DNA of 63,512 nucleotides, taken from the NCBI RefSeq assembly GCF_019049245.1, contig NZ_JAGMUK010000009.1, forward strand, positions 1-63,512. Direction: 5' to 3'. This document shows, piece after piece, positions 1-7,534 of this stretch. The notes beneath the pieces were generated by a model, which searched no databases, was not told the origin of the DNA, and saw nothing but the letters and a program-made list of their open reading frames with translations. The translations under genes were made by a program, and so were the position numbers. The DNA comes from Streptomyces sp. AC555_RSS877 (GTDB lineage: Bacteria > Actinomycetota > Actinomycetes > Streptomycetales > Streptomycetaceae). Positions within the stretch are counted from its first letter, which is position 1. Each line of letters opens with the position of its first letter.

Positions 1-44
1 CTCGACCCGGCCTTCGCCGAGAAGTTCCTGAACTTCATCATCGC
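1..44. repeat. 44-bp terminal direct repeat, left copy
   Basis: Bases 1-44 are identical to 63469-63512 at the other end of the window. An exact repeat of this size at the two contig ends is what a circular or circularly permuted molecule gives when it is opened at an arbitrary point. Reading across the join keeps an open frame (see the partial coding region at 1-114), which supports continuity. A real short terminal repeat of a linear virion genome is a less likely alternative. Confidence 0.9.
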
Positions 45-114
45 TGAGGTCATTCGACACCATGAACGGATCGCCGACCAGGCTGTGACCAGCAATGGAA
101 CCTCGGAGGCATGA
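1..114 (+). CDS. C-terminal part of a small ORF crossing the contig junction (unknown)
   Basis: Frame 1 is open from the first base to a TGA at 112-114 and codes for 37 residues beginning LDPAFAEKFLNF. The same frame is open at the right end from about 63355 to 63512, so on a circle it would be one short protein of roughly 75 codons, basic and helical in appearance. I saw no convincing start with a ribosome site. It lies between the two att-like repeats. Function is unknown; it may be a small phage gene or a fragment of a host gene. Confidence 0.35.
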   Translation, partial: LDPAFAEKFLNFIIAEVIRHHERIADQAVTSNGTSEA

Positions 115-119
115 TCCCC

Positions 120-140
120 AATGATCGTCAACTGATCATT
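120..140. repeat. 7-7-7 inverted repeat at the integrase 3' end (possible attP core or terminator)
   Basis: AATGATC (120-126), a 7-base spacer GTCAACT (127-133), then GATCATT (134-140). The arms are perfect inverted repeats and overlap the integrase stop codon (136-138). Seven-base overlaps flanked by inverted arms are typical of tyrosine-recombinase core sites, and attP commonly abuts int. A weak terminator of the integrase transcript is the alternative. Confidence 0.4.
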
Positions 141-164
141 TAGGGGATATTTGTGGGACGGCCT
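133..164. repeat. att-like imperfect direct repeat, left copy
   Basis: 32 bases matching 63316-63347 at 27 of 32 positions in the same orientation. The shared blocks are TGATC, TTAGG, GATATTT and GGGACGGCCT. The copy lies over the last codons of the integrase gene. Possible roles are an attachment-site remnant or integrase arm-type binding sites. Confidence 0.45.
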
Positions 165-1416
165 CCCAGAGGCTCTCCCATCCCAGGTTCCGCATCGCCC
201 GTTCGAACAACGCCTGCAACCCGTCCAGACGCTCAATGCGCATCGGCGGCGTCGGATGCCGGTACGTGCCCTTGATCCCAGGGTACTTGTGCCCCATCTG
301 CTCGTACCCCAACACCGGGCGCACGTCGATCTGCTCCTGCCACGAGTCATGCGTGTGCCGCAGATCCCGCATCGTCAGACCCGGCGCGACCGGCTCCCAC
401 TCCTCACTCACCGGCCGGCCGCGCCCCTTCTGACGCTCCTCGCGCCCATCGGCTGCGGGCCGCAGGACCGAAAACCAGTGACTGCGCCACCACAGCTTGC
501 CGGTCTTCGTGGTGAACACGAACTCGTGCGGCCAGTCCGCCAGATGCTTCTCCAGCAGCTGCGCCAGGAACGGCGGCAAATCCACATCCCGCGCTGACTT
601 CTGGTTCTTCGGCGGCTCCAGCCCGCGGTGACTGCGCCGCTTGCCCTCCTCATCCCGCACGTAGTACTCGGCGAGCGCGCCCTCCTCCTTGTCGACACGG
701 ATGATCGGGCAGGTGAACACCCCGCCGTCGTGTTTCTGCTTGCGCTCCAGCAGGGCGTTCCGGCGGTGCAGGCCGACGAGTTCTTCCCACCGCAGCCCCG
801 TCCAGGCCGCGGTGACGATGTGCAGCCCGTACACCGGACCGAGGCGGCGGGCCAGCTCGAGCACGACCTCAGGCTCCATGGCCTGGTCCTCGTCCGCCTT
901 CTGCTTGGCGGTGTCCGCGGGCAGGCCCGTGAGACGCCGCCCGGCTAGTGGGTTCACCGTCAGGTGTCGGGAGTCCACGGCCCCGTTGAGAATGCGGCTC
1001 ATCAACTGCACGCAGTCCGTCACGGTGCTGCGGGCGATACGGAGCGCCAGCTCCCGGGCCCAGGCCTCCACCTCGAACCAGTTGATGGCGATCATCGGGG
1101 TGTCCTTCCACTTGGGAAGGATGTGACCGTCGAGGCGCTCCCACCGGTTCATGGTGGTCCTCCCGCGCGGTCTTTGGGCGGCCATCCACTGCTTGACGAA
1201 GACACCGAACTTCTTGCGTGACAGTTCAGGGTCGACCCAGCGGCCTTCCCGGATCGCGGCTTCCTGTTGCTCGCCCCATTCTTCGGCGAGCTTGCGGGTG
1301 GGGAAGCCTGGCTCGCTTCCCCAGCTTCCGTCTGGCCGCTTGTACCGGGATCGCCACGTGTACTTGGTGGTCTTCTTCCCGTTGCGGACCTTGTAGACCT
1401 TCTCGGCGTGCGCCAC
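136..1416 (-). CDS. int: Tyrosine-type site-specific integrase
   Basis: A 426-residue phage-type tyrosine recombinase that would integrate and, with a directionality factor, excise the genome. There is an N-terminal SAM-like/arm-binding region, and the catalytic domain spans about residues 180-400. Visible catalytic residues are Arg209 (in TGLRWEEL), Arg353 (RDLRHTH), His376 (MGHK) and the Tyr385 nucleophile (GTYRH). The first position of the HxxR box is Arg350 instead of His. The start is GTG at 1416-1414, preceded by an AGGGGG ribosome site. It follows the unknown gene 1438-1845 by 21 bases, so the two are probably co-transcribed. Its 3' end overlaps att-like sequences. Confidence 0.95.
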   Translation of the reverse strand: MAHAEKVYKVRNGKKTTKYTWRSRYKRPDGSWGSEPGFPTRKLAEEWGEQQEAAIREGRWVDPELSRKKFGVFVKQWMAAQRPRGRTTMNRWERLDGHILPKWKDTPMIAINWFEVEAWARELALRIARSTVTDCVQLMSRILNGAVDSRHLTVNPLAGRRLTGLPADTAKQKADEDQAMEPEVVLELARRLGPVYGLHIVTAAWTGLRWEELVGLHRRNALLERKQKHDGGVFTCPIIRVDKEEGALAEYYVRDEEGKRRSHRGLEPPKNQKSARDVDLPPFLAQLLEKHLADWPHEFVFTTKTGKLWWRSHWFSVLRPAADGREERQKGRGRPVSEEWEPVAPGLTMRDLRHTHDSWQEQIDVRPVLGYEQMGHKYPGIKGTYRHPTPPMRIERLDGLQALFERAMRNLGWESLWEAVPQISPK

Positions 1417-1437
1417 AGCGCCCCCTCGCTTGCTCGG

Positions 1438-1845
1438 CTACTCGGCGTCTGTTCCGTCGTGGTAGCCCTTGGGTACACGCTGCCAGTAAGGAGATCGCTC
1501 CGTGTCGAGACGGCCGAGATAGTCCGCCGCGTGCTGACTGAGGATCGACGAATCGATGGTGTATGTGATCGCGTCGGGACCGTCCTCGACTCCTATGGCG
1601 AAAGGGTCTGGCAGGTCGGCAACGCACATCCACCGGACGGGGATCACGGGGCCGGGAGGTGACCCGGCCGGGCGGGGCGCCCAGCACTGGGCCTGTTCGG
1701 TGAGGAGGTCGGCAAGCATCTTCGTGCCGCGCTCGCTGATGTCTGACTCGTGCAGCCTGAACAGGCAGCCGTCTTCGAGATCAATGATCTCGGGCTCTCT
1801 ATAGTCACCCTGGACGCGCTCAACATGCATGACCCACATGGGCAT
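1438..1845 (-). CDS. Unknown protein upstream of integrase
   Basis: 135 residues starting ATG at 1845, with no recognised family. It is acidic, with a GLU/ASP-rich first half (EIIDLEDG) and a C-terminal region containing SSILSQHAADYLG. It precedes int by 21 bases on the same strand, so a role linked to integration control or simple co-expression is possible but not shown. In-frame ATG codons a few residues inside the chosen start are alternatives. Confidence 0.6.
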   Translation of the reverse strand: MPMWVMHVERVQGDYREPEIIDLEDGCLFRLHESDISERGTKMLADLLTEQAQCWAPRPAGSPPGPVIPVRWMCVADLPDPFAIGVEDGPDAITYTIDSSILSQHAADYLGRLDTERSPYWQRVPKGYHDGTDAE

Positions 1846-1885
1846 TTACCCCGATCCGAGCAGTGCCCCCCCTCGGTGACGGTCT

Positions 1886-1921
1886 GTCGATCGAAGCATA
1901 CTTTTGAGTCACAGTCGATCG
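1886..1921. promoter_or_regulatory. Paired GTCGATCG sites upstream of the int operon
   Basis: GTCGATCG occurs at 1886-1893 and 1914-1921, 28 bases apart, in the 94-base gap between the XRE gene and the int operon. Each copy contains the palindrome CGATCG. A minus-strand TATGCT hexamer lies between them. This fits operator sites over a promoter for 1438-1845 and int; no protein can be assigned. Confidence 0.35.
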
Positions 1922-1939
1922 TCTGGGGCCGGAAATACC

Positions 1940-2488
1940 CTACGATTCCTGTGGGTTGTCTGTTTCGCCGGGGATTGCCTGAAGTCGACGGCGCGTCTGA
2001 CGCCACTTCTGCCACGCCGCGTCGATCTCGTCCTCTGTCATGTTCTCCGCGCCCTGAAGGACGACGATGAGCCGGGTGTCGTCGTCTTCGTTGGTCCCGA
2101 GGTGAACGACGGCATGATCGAGGGTCTTGCCGGATCGGAGCTCGCGGTCCACGGCCGACGGCAGGTCGGACCTCGCATCGATCTCTGACGCGGAACCGGG
2201 TTGCGTGGCCGGTTTTGGTTCCTGCCCGTTCAGGATCAGCGTGGGCGAGTCGGCGGTCCAGCCGACCAACTGGGCATAGCCGCGCATTGTCTGCGTGACC
2301 TTGGAGAACGGTTGACCGTTCGACTGCCGGCCCCGTTCGATTGCCTGGATCGGGGTGCGGGTCACGCCGAGGGCCCGCGCTGCGCTGACCTGGGTCAGGC
2401 CCACGTCTTCGCGCCCCGCGGCGAACGCACGCCCGAGACGTTCCCAGTCTGAGAGTGTCCACTCTCCCTGTCGGTCCATGGACCCCAA
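1940..2488 (-). CDS. XRE-family regulator, candidate prophage repressor
   Basis: 182 residues. A helix-turn-helix occupies about residues 16-55 (…GLTQVSAARALGVTRTPIQ…), typical of Cro/CI-like XRE proteins. The C-terminal half is acidic and contains a DEIDAAWQKWR segment. Starts at 2488 and 2479 (MDRQGEW) are both possible. It is transcribed divergently from the small XRE gene at 2696, across a spacer with an inverted repeat and a direct-repeat cluster, which is the classic layout of a lysogeny switch. The repressor assignment rests on context. Confidence 0.75.
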   Translation of the reverse strand: MGSMDRQGEWTLSDWERLGRAFAAGREDVGLTQVSAARALGVTRTPIQAIERGRQSNGQPFSKVTQTMRGYAQLVGWTADSPTLILNGQEPKPATQPGSASEIDARSDLPSAVDRELRSGKTLDHAVVHLGTNEDDDTRLIVVLQGAENMTEDEIDAAWQKWRQTRRRLQAIPGETDNPQES

Positions 2489-2501
2489 TCATGCACTAGT
2501 T

Positions 2502-2577
2502 CCATGCAACCACCTAGCCAGGTTCTGGCCTTTTGACCTGCGCAGGGGCTCACAAACAGAGCGTTTGGGTTGCATGG
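2502..2577. promoter_or_regulatory. Inverted CCATGCAACC / GGTTGCATGG operator pair
   Basis: CCATGCAACC at 2502-2511 and its exact reverse complement GGTTGCATGG at 2568-2577 flank a putative -35 element (TTGACC, 2533-2538) in the spacer between two divergent XRE genes. This is a likely repressor operator. The core GGTTGCA also occurs in the three leader hairpins at 23175-23276. Confidence 0.5.
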
Positions 2578-2624
2578 GGCGCATTGGGCGCTCCAGTCGC
2601 CGTGTGCACTCCAGCGACAGCAAG

Positions 2625-2682
2625 GCTCTACTAAGTAGCCAATAAAGCTCTACTGAGGCTTGTGTGGAGCTCGCTCTACGGC
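2625..2682. repeat. Three direct GCTCTAC repeats before the Cro-like gene
   Basis: GCTCTACTAAG (2625-2635), GCTCTACTGAG (2647-2657) and GCTCTACGGC (2673-2682), spaced 22 and 26 bases, lie immediately upstream of the start at 2696. The spacing is near two helical turns, as expected for a multi-site operator. Confidence 0.5.
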
Positions 2683-2695
2683 TAGCTTTTGAGGC

Positions 2696-2902
2696 GTGAG
2701 ACCGCACTCCAGCGCAATCCGCTTCAGAAGGAGGGCTCTCAATATGAGCCTACGCACGCTCTCCGCCAAGACGGGCATAGATCGCGGTCATCTCTCCCGA
2801 GTGGAGCGAGGACTCGCCGGTCTGGGCGACGAGAACATCCGGAAGGTCGCGGCGGCGCTGGATGCCACCCCCGACGACATCACCCACCGGGAGAACCCGT
2901 GA
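2696..2902 (+). CDS. Small XRE-family HTH protein, Cro-like
   Basis: 68 residues, almost entirely one helix-turn-helix domain (SLRTLSAKTGIDRGHLSRVE at residues 18-37). GTG at 2696 is preferred because the first helix of the fold (IRFRRRALN) lies before the internal ATG at 2744. That ATG has the better ribosome site (GAAGGAGGG) and would give a 52-residue form. It diverges from the XRE gene at 1940-2488 and overlaps the next gene by 4 bases. It probably acts as the antagonist in the lysogeny switch or as the first early regulator. Confidence 0.7.
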   Translation: MRPHSSAIRFRRRALNMSLRTLSAKTGIDRGHLSRVERGLAGLGDENIRKVAAALDATPDDITHRENP

Positions 2903-3207
2903 CCGCCCCCCAGGCCACGCAGAAGATCACCGACAAGGACGCCCCCACGCGCCGCCGGCCACCCACCCGTTTCGAGATCCGCGAGGACGTCCCCGCGCCC
3001 GGAACGCCGGAAGGCGCTTACTTCCACTACACGCCTGCCGAGGCCGCCGAGTGGCTGCCCTTCCAGGTGCACAAGCTGCTCAAGCTGGCCAACGCCAAGG
3101 CCATTCCGCACGTCGACAACGGCAACCGCATCTGGTTCTCCGGCATGAACATCCGGGCGATCAGCGAGCAGTTCACGGTCCAGCCGTTCGCCAAGTCCGC
3201 CGCCTAG
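2899..3207 (+). CDS. Excisionase/MerR-like winged-HTH protein
   Basis: 102 residues with GTG at 2899 overlapping the previous stop. The segment from YTPAEAAEWL through IPHVDNGNRIWF resembles the HTH_17/excisionase fold (AAEWL turn, then 'IPH…G.RI.F' wing). The N-terminal 40 residues are charged and Pro-rich. Its place in the switch operon next to int makes it a candidate recombination directionality factor. A plain DNA-binding regulator is equally possible. Confidence 0.6.
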   Translation: MTAPQATQKITDKDAPTRRRPPTRFEIREDVPAPGTPEGAYFHYTPAEAAEWLPFQVHKLLKLANAKAIPHVDNGNRIWFSGMNIRAISEQFTVQPFAKSAA

Positions 3208-3311
3208 TGCGGCCAAGGCCCCAACCGCAGGTGGTCAGACCGGCAGCCGGGGCCCCGCGGCCAAAGCCGCGCGATTCACCCACAGATCCCTGAGAGAAAC
3301 AGGAGTGAACC

Positions 3312-3542
3312 GTGAGTTCATCATCCCAGATCCCCGTCGTCGTCACCTTCAGCGGCGTCGACCTTGCTCCCCTCACCACGCGGCCCGAGACGCTCGCCGA
3401 GGATGTTGAGCGCTACCTGCAGCGGGTCGCCCCTGGAGAGCTGCGGGCGAGCGTGAACCCGTCCCTCGGCATCGGATGCGTTCGGACCGACGACCGGACG
3501 GTGGCCAACTTTCGCGTGGCCATTCTCGGCGGTGCGGCATGA
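3312..3542 (+). CDS. Unknown small protein
   Basis: 76 residues from GTG 3312, with an AGGAGTG ribosome site just upstream. No recognised family. It is short, mostly beta-like, and ends overlapping the next ATG (3539). First gene of a long translationally coupled early operon that runs to about 7404. Confidence 0.6.
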   Translation: MSSSSQIPVVVTFSGVDLAPLTTRPETLAEDVERYLQRVAPGELRASVNPSLGIGCVRTDDRTVANFRVAILGGAA

Positions 3543-4156
3543 CCGACTACCCGGAGATCGCGGCCCGGTTCGCCCGGGACACGGCCGCCCCGCAAGACCC
3601 CGACACCGATCCGTTCTGGGTCGAAAACCGCGCCAAGTTCCTCGCCGAGAAGAGCACCAGCGCCGACCCGAACGCGTGCGGCACCTGCCGCAGCAACGCC
3701 GAGGCGGACAAGCCGGTGGTGCACGACGAGTGCCAGCAGCGCGCCACGCTCCTGCACGCCCCGGACCACCCGTACTACGAAATCCTCGCCGGTTTCTCCC
3801 TGGAGGAGAACGCCGCGCTTCCGGCCCGCTTCCACGTCCCCTTCTTCGACGACTGCGGCGTCCCCAACAGTTGGCTGTGCGCGGTCTGCCAGGACGAGGG
3901 CACCGTCACCGGCTGGCCGTGCGCCACCGCCACCAAGTACGGCACCCAGGTCTTCACGCCGCTCGACAAGGCGGAGACGGCGCAGGGGAAGCAGGCCGCC
4001 GACCTCGCCCACCTGCAGTGGGCCATCGGGAAGGCGGTCGCCGACCTGCGGGAGTTGCAGGCCGTCGAGCCGGATCACGTGAAGGCCGCCTCCCTGTACG
4101 AGATCGAGATGGGGCTGCGCATCGCGGCCGGAACCCAGGACGAGGTGACGGCATGA
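3539..4156 (+). CDS. Unknown Cys-containing early protein
   Basis: 205 residues starting at ATG 3539 (ATGA overlap). It contains CGTC, HDEC and a CAVCQDEG segment that could bind zinc, and a helical C-terminus. The N-terminus MTDYPEIAARFARD closely matches that of the next gene (MTEYAEIAAHVARD), so the first 14 residues look duplicated. Function unknown. Confidence 0.65.
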   Translation: MTDYPEIAARFARDTAAPQDPDTDPFWVENRAKFLAEKSTSADPNACGTCRSNAEADKPVVHDECQQRATLLHAPDHPYYEILAGFSLEENAALPARFHVPFFDDCGVPNSWLCAVCQDEGTVTGWPCATATKYGTQVFTPLDKAETAQGKQAADLAHLQWAIGKAVADLRELQAVEPDHVKAASLYEIEMGLRIAAGTQDEVTA

Positions 4157-4887
4157 CCGAGTACGCCGAGATCGCCGCTCACGTCGCCCGCGACGTGAAG
4201 GACGGGAAGCTGGTGGAGCTCCGAGAGGACGGCCTGTACCGGCACGTCGAGTTCAAGGCCCTCCAGGGCTGGTCCCGGATCATCCTGGTGACCTGGCCGT
4301 ACAACCTGCTGGTGGCCGGCTCGCACGGCTCGTTCCACTTCGAGCGCTTCGGCCCGGACACCGAGGACATGTTCAACTGGCTGCGCGGCATCCGTGTCGA
4401 GCCGGACCGGTGGGCTTCGAAGCTGGTCAACAGCGCCGACAGTGTCCGCGAGTACGACCGGAAGCGCCTGGTCGCCCAGGTCAAGGCCGAGGTCGCGGAG
4501 GCCGTCAAGGAGGGCGCCCCGCGCGGCCTGCGGGCAGCGGTCCGTGAACAAATCCTGGAGAGCGATCGACTGTGCTCGCGGGACTGGGCCATGCAGATGG
4601 TCTACGACTTCGAGCACGGCGTCACCTACCGCGCGGAGTGCACCTGCGGATCCACCAAGGATCACGACGATCAGGATGACGCCTACCGCTGGGAGTTCGG
4701 CGAGCACTGGCGCCAGAGGGTCGGCGACGACCACGAGGTCAAGGTCCGTGAGATCGGCGGCTTCGCCTTCTCCGACGTCGGCGACTGGAACCTCGACAAG
4801 CTGAACTACCACTTCGTCTACCAGTGCCACGCCGCCTCGTGGGCCATCGGCCAGTACGACGCCGCCCGGAAGCGGGTGGCGGCATGA
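4153..4887 (+). CDS. Unknown early protein
   Basis: 244 residues from ATG 4153 (ATGA overlap with 3539-4156). It contains a CTCG pair with following acidic residues and several Trp-rich stretches. The N-terminus is paralogous to the preceding gene. No family recognised. Confidence 0.65.
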   Translation: MTEYAEIAAHVARDVKDGKLVELREDGLYRHVEFKALQGWSRIILVTWPYNLLVAGSHGSFHFERFGPDTEDMFNWLRGIRVEPDRWASKLVNSADSVREYDRKRLVAQVKAEVAEAVKEGAPRGLRAAVREQILESDRLCSRDWAMQMVYDFEHGVTYRAECTCGSTKDHDDQDDAYRWEFGEHWRQRVGDDHEVKVREIGGFAFSDVGDWNLDKLNYHFVYQCHAASWAIGQYDAARKRVAA

Positions 4888-5516
4888 ACGCCGAGCAGTG
4901 GAACGCGCTGTACCCGGTCGGCACGCTCGTCTTCGCCTACCCGGGCTGCCGCCCCGAGCACTCCTCGGACGCCCGCCGCATCGTGACCCGCACCCGCACC
5001 GAGGCCAAGCCGGTCGGCCTGGACCGCGACGGCGTCGTCTGGGTCGAGGACCACGGCGCCTACATCTCCCTCACCCACGTCGACGTCGTGTCGGAGGACG
5101 AGTGGGAGGCGGCGAAGACGGCCGACGCTGTGGCCGCCCAGGGGGCCCTGCCGATGCCGGTCGGCGACCAGCCCCAGCCGCTCGACGACACCCAGCTCGC
5201 GGAGATTCGGGACCGGGCGGCCAAGCGGGCCGCGGCCCTCACCGCATGGCTCAACAAGTTCTCCCCGCTCGCCGAAGGGCAGCGCGAGGTGGAGAACGCA
5301 GAGACCGTGCTCGAAGAGGACGTGCCCGCCCTGCTGGCCGAGGTCGAACGCCTCAAGGCGGAACTGGCCGAGTCCCGCAAGGCGGCGCTGAACGAGGCTG
5401 CCAGCTGGTTCGACCAGCGCGCCGCCACCGAGATCGATCAGGGCTACCGCGCCCGCGTCATGCGCGGCGCCGCCAACGACATGCGGCGACTCGCCACCGA
5501 GGCGGCGGCGTCATGA
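4884..5516 (+). CDS. Unknown early protein with C-terminal coiled coil
   Basis: 210 residues from ATG 4884, overlapping the previous stop. The N-terminal 70 residues are SH3/KOW-like in pattern (LYPVGTLVFAYPGC…). The second half (LLAEVERLKAELAESRKAAL) is a predicted coiled coil. No function can be assigned. Confidence 0.65.
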   Translation: MNAEQWNALYPVGTLVFAYPGCRPEHSSDARRIVTRTRTEAKPVGLDRDGVVWVEDHGAYISLTHVDVVSEDEWEAAKTADAVAAQGALPMPVGDQPQPLDDTQLAEIRDRAAKRAAALTAWLNKFSPLAEGQREVENAETVLEEDVPALLAEVERLKAELAESRKAALNEAASWFDQRAATEIDQGYRARVMRGAANDMRRLATEAAAS

Positions 5517-5710
5517 CCCTCCCGATCGCCCACGTCGACGTCGCCTTGCCGGTGGTGACCGCCGACATCCGCCTCCAGTCCCTGCTGGCCGCTCCGCCTG
5601 CCGGCCACGGCACGAAGCCGCAGCCCGCCGACTGGTACGAGCAGATCTTCGACCTCCTCGCCTGCACCCACCCCGAAGCCTGTGACTGCCCGCCCAAGGA
5701 GACGCCGTGA
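5513..5710 (+). CDS. Unknown small early protein
   Basis: 65 residues from ATG 5513 (ATGA overlap). The C-terminus holds CTHPEACDCP, a compact Cys/His cluster that could bind a metal. No family recognised. Confidence 0.55.
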   Translation: MTLPIAHVDVALPVVTADIRLQSLLAAPPAGHGTKPQPADWYEQIFDLLACTHPEACDCPPKETP

Positions 5711-6051
5711 CGCTCGCCGAGATCTACCTGAAGGCCGCCGAGGTCATCCGCGCCAACGGCCACTACAAGGGCGCCTATTGGGGTCGCCCCGAGTCCGGAG
5801 TCGGTGTCGAGCTCGCCGCGGCCGAGTGCCCGGTGTGCACGGTGGGCGCCCTGTGCGTCGCGACCATCGGGGACCCGGTGCCGTCCAGCGACGAGGCCGA
5901 CCCGGTCATCGTGCACTTCGCCAGCCGCATGTTCGGGCCGACCAACGAGGCCGCAGCGGTCGTTTCCATCGCCCGCTGGAACGACGCCGACGACCGGACC
6001 CCCGCCGACGTGATCGCCGCCTTCGAGCAGGCCGCGCGGGAGGTGGCCTGA
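5707..6051 (+). CDS. DUF6197-like protein, copy 1
   Basis: 114 residues from GTG 5707 (GTGA overlap). It has the pattern of the DUF6197 family common in Streptomyces and its phages: an N-terminal helix (IYLKAAEVIRANG), a central Cys/Gly block (CPVCTVGALCVA), and a C-terminal 'WND..DRTP.DVI.A…A' signature. Molecular function is unknown for the family. Two related genes follow at 6223 and 6731. Confidence 0.7.
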   Translation: MTLAEIYLKAAEVIRANGHYKGAYWGRPESGVGVELAAAECPVCTVGALCVATIGDPVPSSDEADPVIVHFASRMFGPTNEAAAVVSIARWNDADDRTPADVIAAFEQAAREVA

Positions 6052-6052
6052 G

Positions 6053-6223
6053 ATGGCGTCCCCGATCCTTCTCGACGACGTGGTGGAGGAAGCCCTCGAC
6101 CGCGTGTGGAAGGAAGCCCACCGCGAGTTCGGCCCCGACGAGTCGAGGTGGCTGCCCGGCCAGGCCCGTGAGTACGAGCTCCGCCTGGACGCCGCCCGCT
6201 TCGACCCTGCGGTGGTGGCCTGA
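6053..6223 (+). CDS. Unknown 56-residue protein
   Basis: Starts ATG 6053, directly after the stop at 6051, and its TGA overlaps the next ATG (6223). Acidic and helical (LLDDVVEEALDRVWKEAHRE). No family. Supported by tight packing in the operon and matching codon usage. Confidence 0.55.
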   Translation: MASPILLDDVVEEALDRVWKEAHREFGPDESRWLPGQAREYELRLDAARFDPAVVA

Positions 6224-6528
6224 TGGTGACGCTGTCCGTGACCCGCTCCCGCATCGCAGGCGTCCTCCGCGGCGCTGAGCAGCTGCTCGCCGTCGAGGGC
6301 TGGGACCCGCTCACCAACCCGATCATGTCGGCGATCGACCGGGCCGCCGGCTACGTCCCCGGAAAGGGCGGAACCGACGCCGAGCGGACCACCCTCGACG
6401 CCTGGGAAACCCTCACCGAACACCTCGGCGTGGCCTCCGTCTCCCACTGGGAGCGGGAGCCCGACCGCAGCCCGCTTCAGGTGCTCGCCGCGCTCAACGG
6501 GGCCGCCAGCAAGACGGTGACCGGGTGA
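6223..6528 (+). CDS. DUF6197-like protein, copy 2
   Basis: 101 residues from ATG 6223. It shares with its neighbours the helical N-terminus (IAGVLRGAEQLLAVEGW) and the C-terminal 'W…PDRSP.QVLAAL..AA' signature, but lacks the Cys block of the other two copies. Function unknown. Confidence 0.6.
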   Translation: MVTLSVTRSRIAGVLRGAEQLLAVEGWDPLTNPIMSAIDRAAGYVPGKGGTDAERTTLDAWETLTEHLGVASVSHWEREPDRSPLQVLAALNGAASKTVTG

Positions 6529-6734
6529 TGGGCGGCCGTGAGCTGGAGTCGCGAATCCTCGCCGTCGGCCCCGTCGACAAGCAGGAACTCCGCAAGGCCG
6601 CCATCCACATCGCCGACCGAGTCGCGGGCCACTACCCGGAACTCACCGCCGGCGAGCTCGCCAAGGACCCCGGCATCACGGTCGGCCTCCTCGAACTCCT
6701 CGACGCCATCGGATACCGCAAGGAGCAGCCGTGA
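6525..6734 (+). CDS. Unknown small early protein
   Basis: 69 residues from GTG 6525, or ATG 6528, overlapping the previous gene. Fully helical in appearance; overlaps the next GTG (6731). No family recognised. Confidence 0.55.
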   Translation: MMGGRELESRILAVGPVDKQELRKAAIHIADRVAGHYPELTAGELAKDPGITVGLLELLDAIGYRKEQP

Positions 6735-7090
6735 GCACCGAAACCCAGAGCCCCACCCAGCAGGCCGCCGACGTCCTCGACAAGGCCGCCGACCACCTCG
6801 CAGCCGTCGGCCTCCACAAGGGCTACCTGTACGACGAGCGGCAGGCCAAGGGCAGCGCAATGAACCGGTGCCGTGTCTGCGCGGTGGGCGCCATCCTCAC
6901 CGCCGCCTACGGCACACCCCGCTACGCCGTGGACGACGCCGACATCAACGTCACCGACCGGGCGATCTTCATGCTCACCGAGAAGGTCGGCGAGCCGATC
7001 CCCTCCTGGAACGACCACCCCGACCGCACCCAGGACGAGGTCATCACCGCCTTGCGCGACACCGCGAACCAGATGCGGGAGGCGGCGTGA
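6731..7090 (+). CDS. DUF6197-like protein, copy 3
   Basis: 119 residues from GTG 6731. The best DUF6197 match of the three: an AADVLDKAADHL helix, the block CRVCAVGAILTAAYG, then PIPSWNDHPDRTQDEVITAL. With 5707-6051 and 6223-6528 it forms a locally duplicated family. Confidence 0.7.
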   Translation: MSTETQSPTQQAADVLDKAADHLAAVGLHKGYLYDERQAKGSAMNRCRVCAVGAILTAAYGTPRYAVDDADINVTDRAIFMLTEKVGEPIPSWNDHPDRTQDEVITALRDTANQMREAA

Positions 7091-7404
7091 TGCCCGGGCG
7101 GGGAAAGCGGCGGGCGGGCCCCGACAACAAGGTGCTGCGGGCCAAGTTGGCGAACCTGACCGACGACCTCGACTGGTACCGCGTCCGCCTTCGGGCCGTC
7201 ACCGCCCGCTGCCGGGCCCTGGCGGCTCAGGCGGAGATCGCCGACGGGCAGCGCGTCCTCGCCGAACAGCTCATCCAGCGGCAGGTCGGCCAACTGATGG
7301 AACGCGACTCCCGCATCGAGGAGTTGCAGCGCCTGGTCAAGGTCGCCACCGACGACACCGTCGAGACCCCCATCCCCACTGCGGCCCAACTCACTGCCGC
7401 CTGA
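7090..7404 (+). CDS. Unknown coiled-coil protein
   Basis: 104 residues from ATG 7090. A basic N-terminus (MPGRGKRRAG) is followed by one long heptad-patterned helix to about residue 90. It could be a scaffold or nucleic-acid-associated protein; no homologue recognised. Last gene before a strong hairpin. Confidence 0.55.
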   Translation: MPGRGKRRAGPDNKVLRAKLANLTDDLDWYRVRLRAVTARCRALAAQAEIADGQRVLAEQLIQRQVGQLMERDSRIEELQRLVKVATDDTVETPIPTAAQLTAA

Positions 7405-7460
7405 CCAACCCCATAGCCCGCCGCCTGGCGCCTTCCCCCAAGCGCGCCGCGGCTTCCGAA

Positions 7461-7504
7461 GGGTCCCGCTCCCCGACCCTCCCCCTCGTCGAGGAGCGGG
7501 ACCC
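7461..7504 (+). terminator. 12-bp stem hairpin after the first early operon
   Basis: GGGTCCCGCTCC (7461-7472) pairs perfectly with GGAGCGGGACCC (7493-7504) across a 20-base C-rich loop, in the 130-base gap between 7404 and 7535. No U-tract. Likely a transcription pause or terminator. Confidence 0.5.
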
Positions 7505-7534
7505 GCCACCCAGCACACCCAGAAACGAGACCTC

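Noticed and set aside
2489..2707. 72-codon minus-strand frame in the lysogeny-switch spacer
   Set aside because: It covers operator repeats and promoter-like sequence, with a Ser/Arg-rich product and no codon bias.
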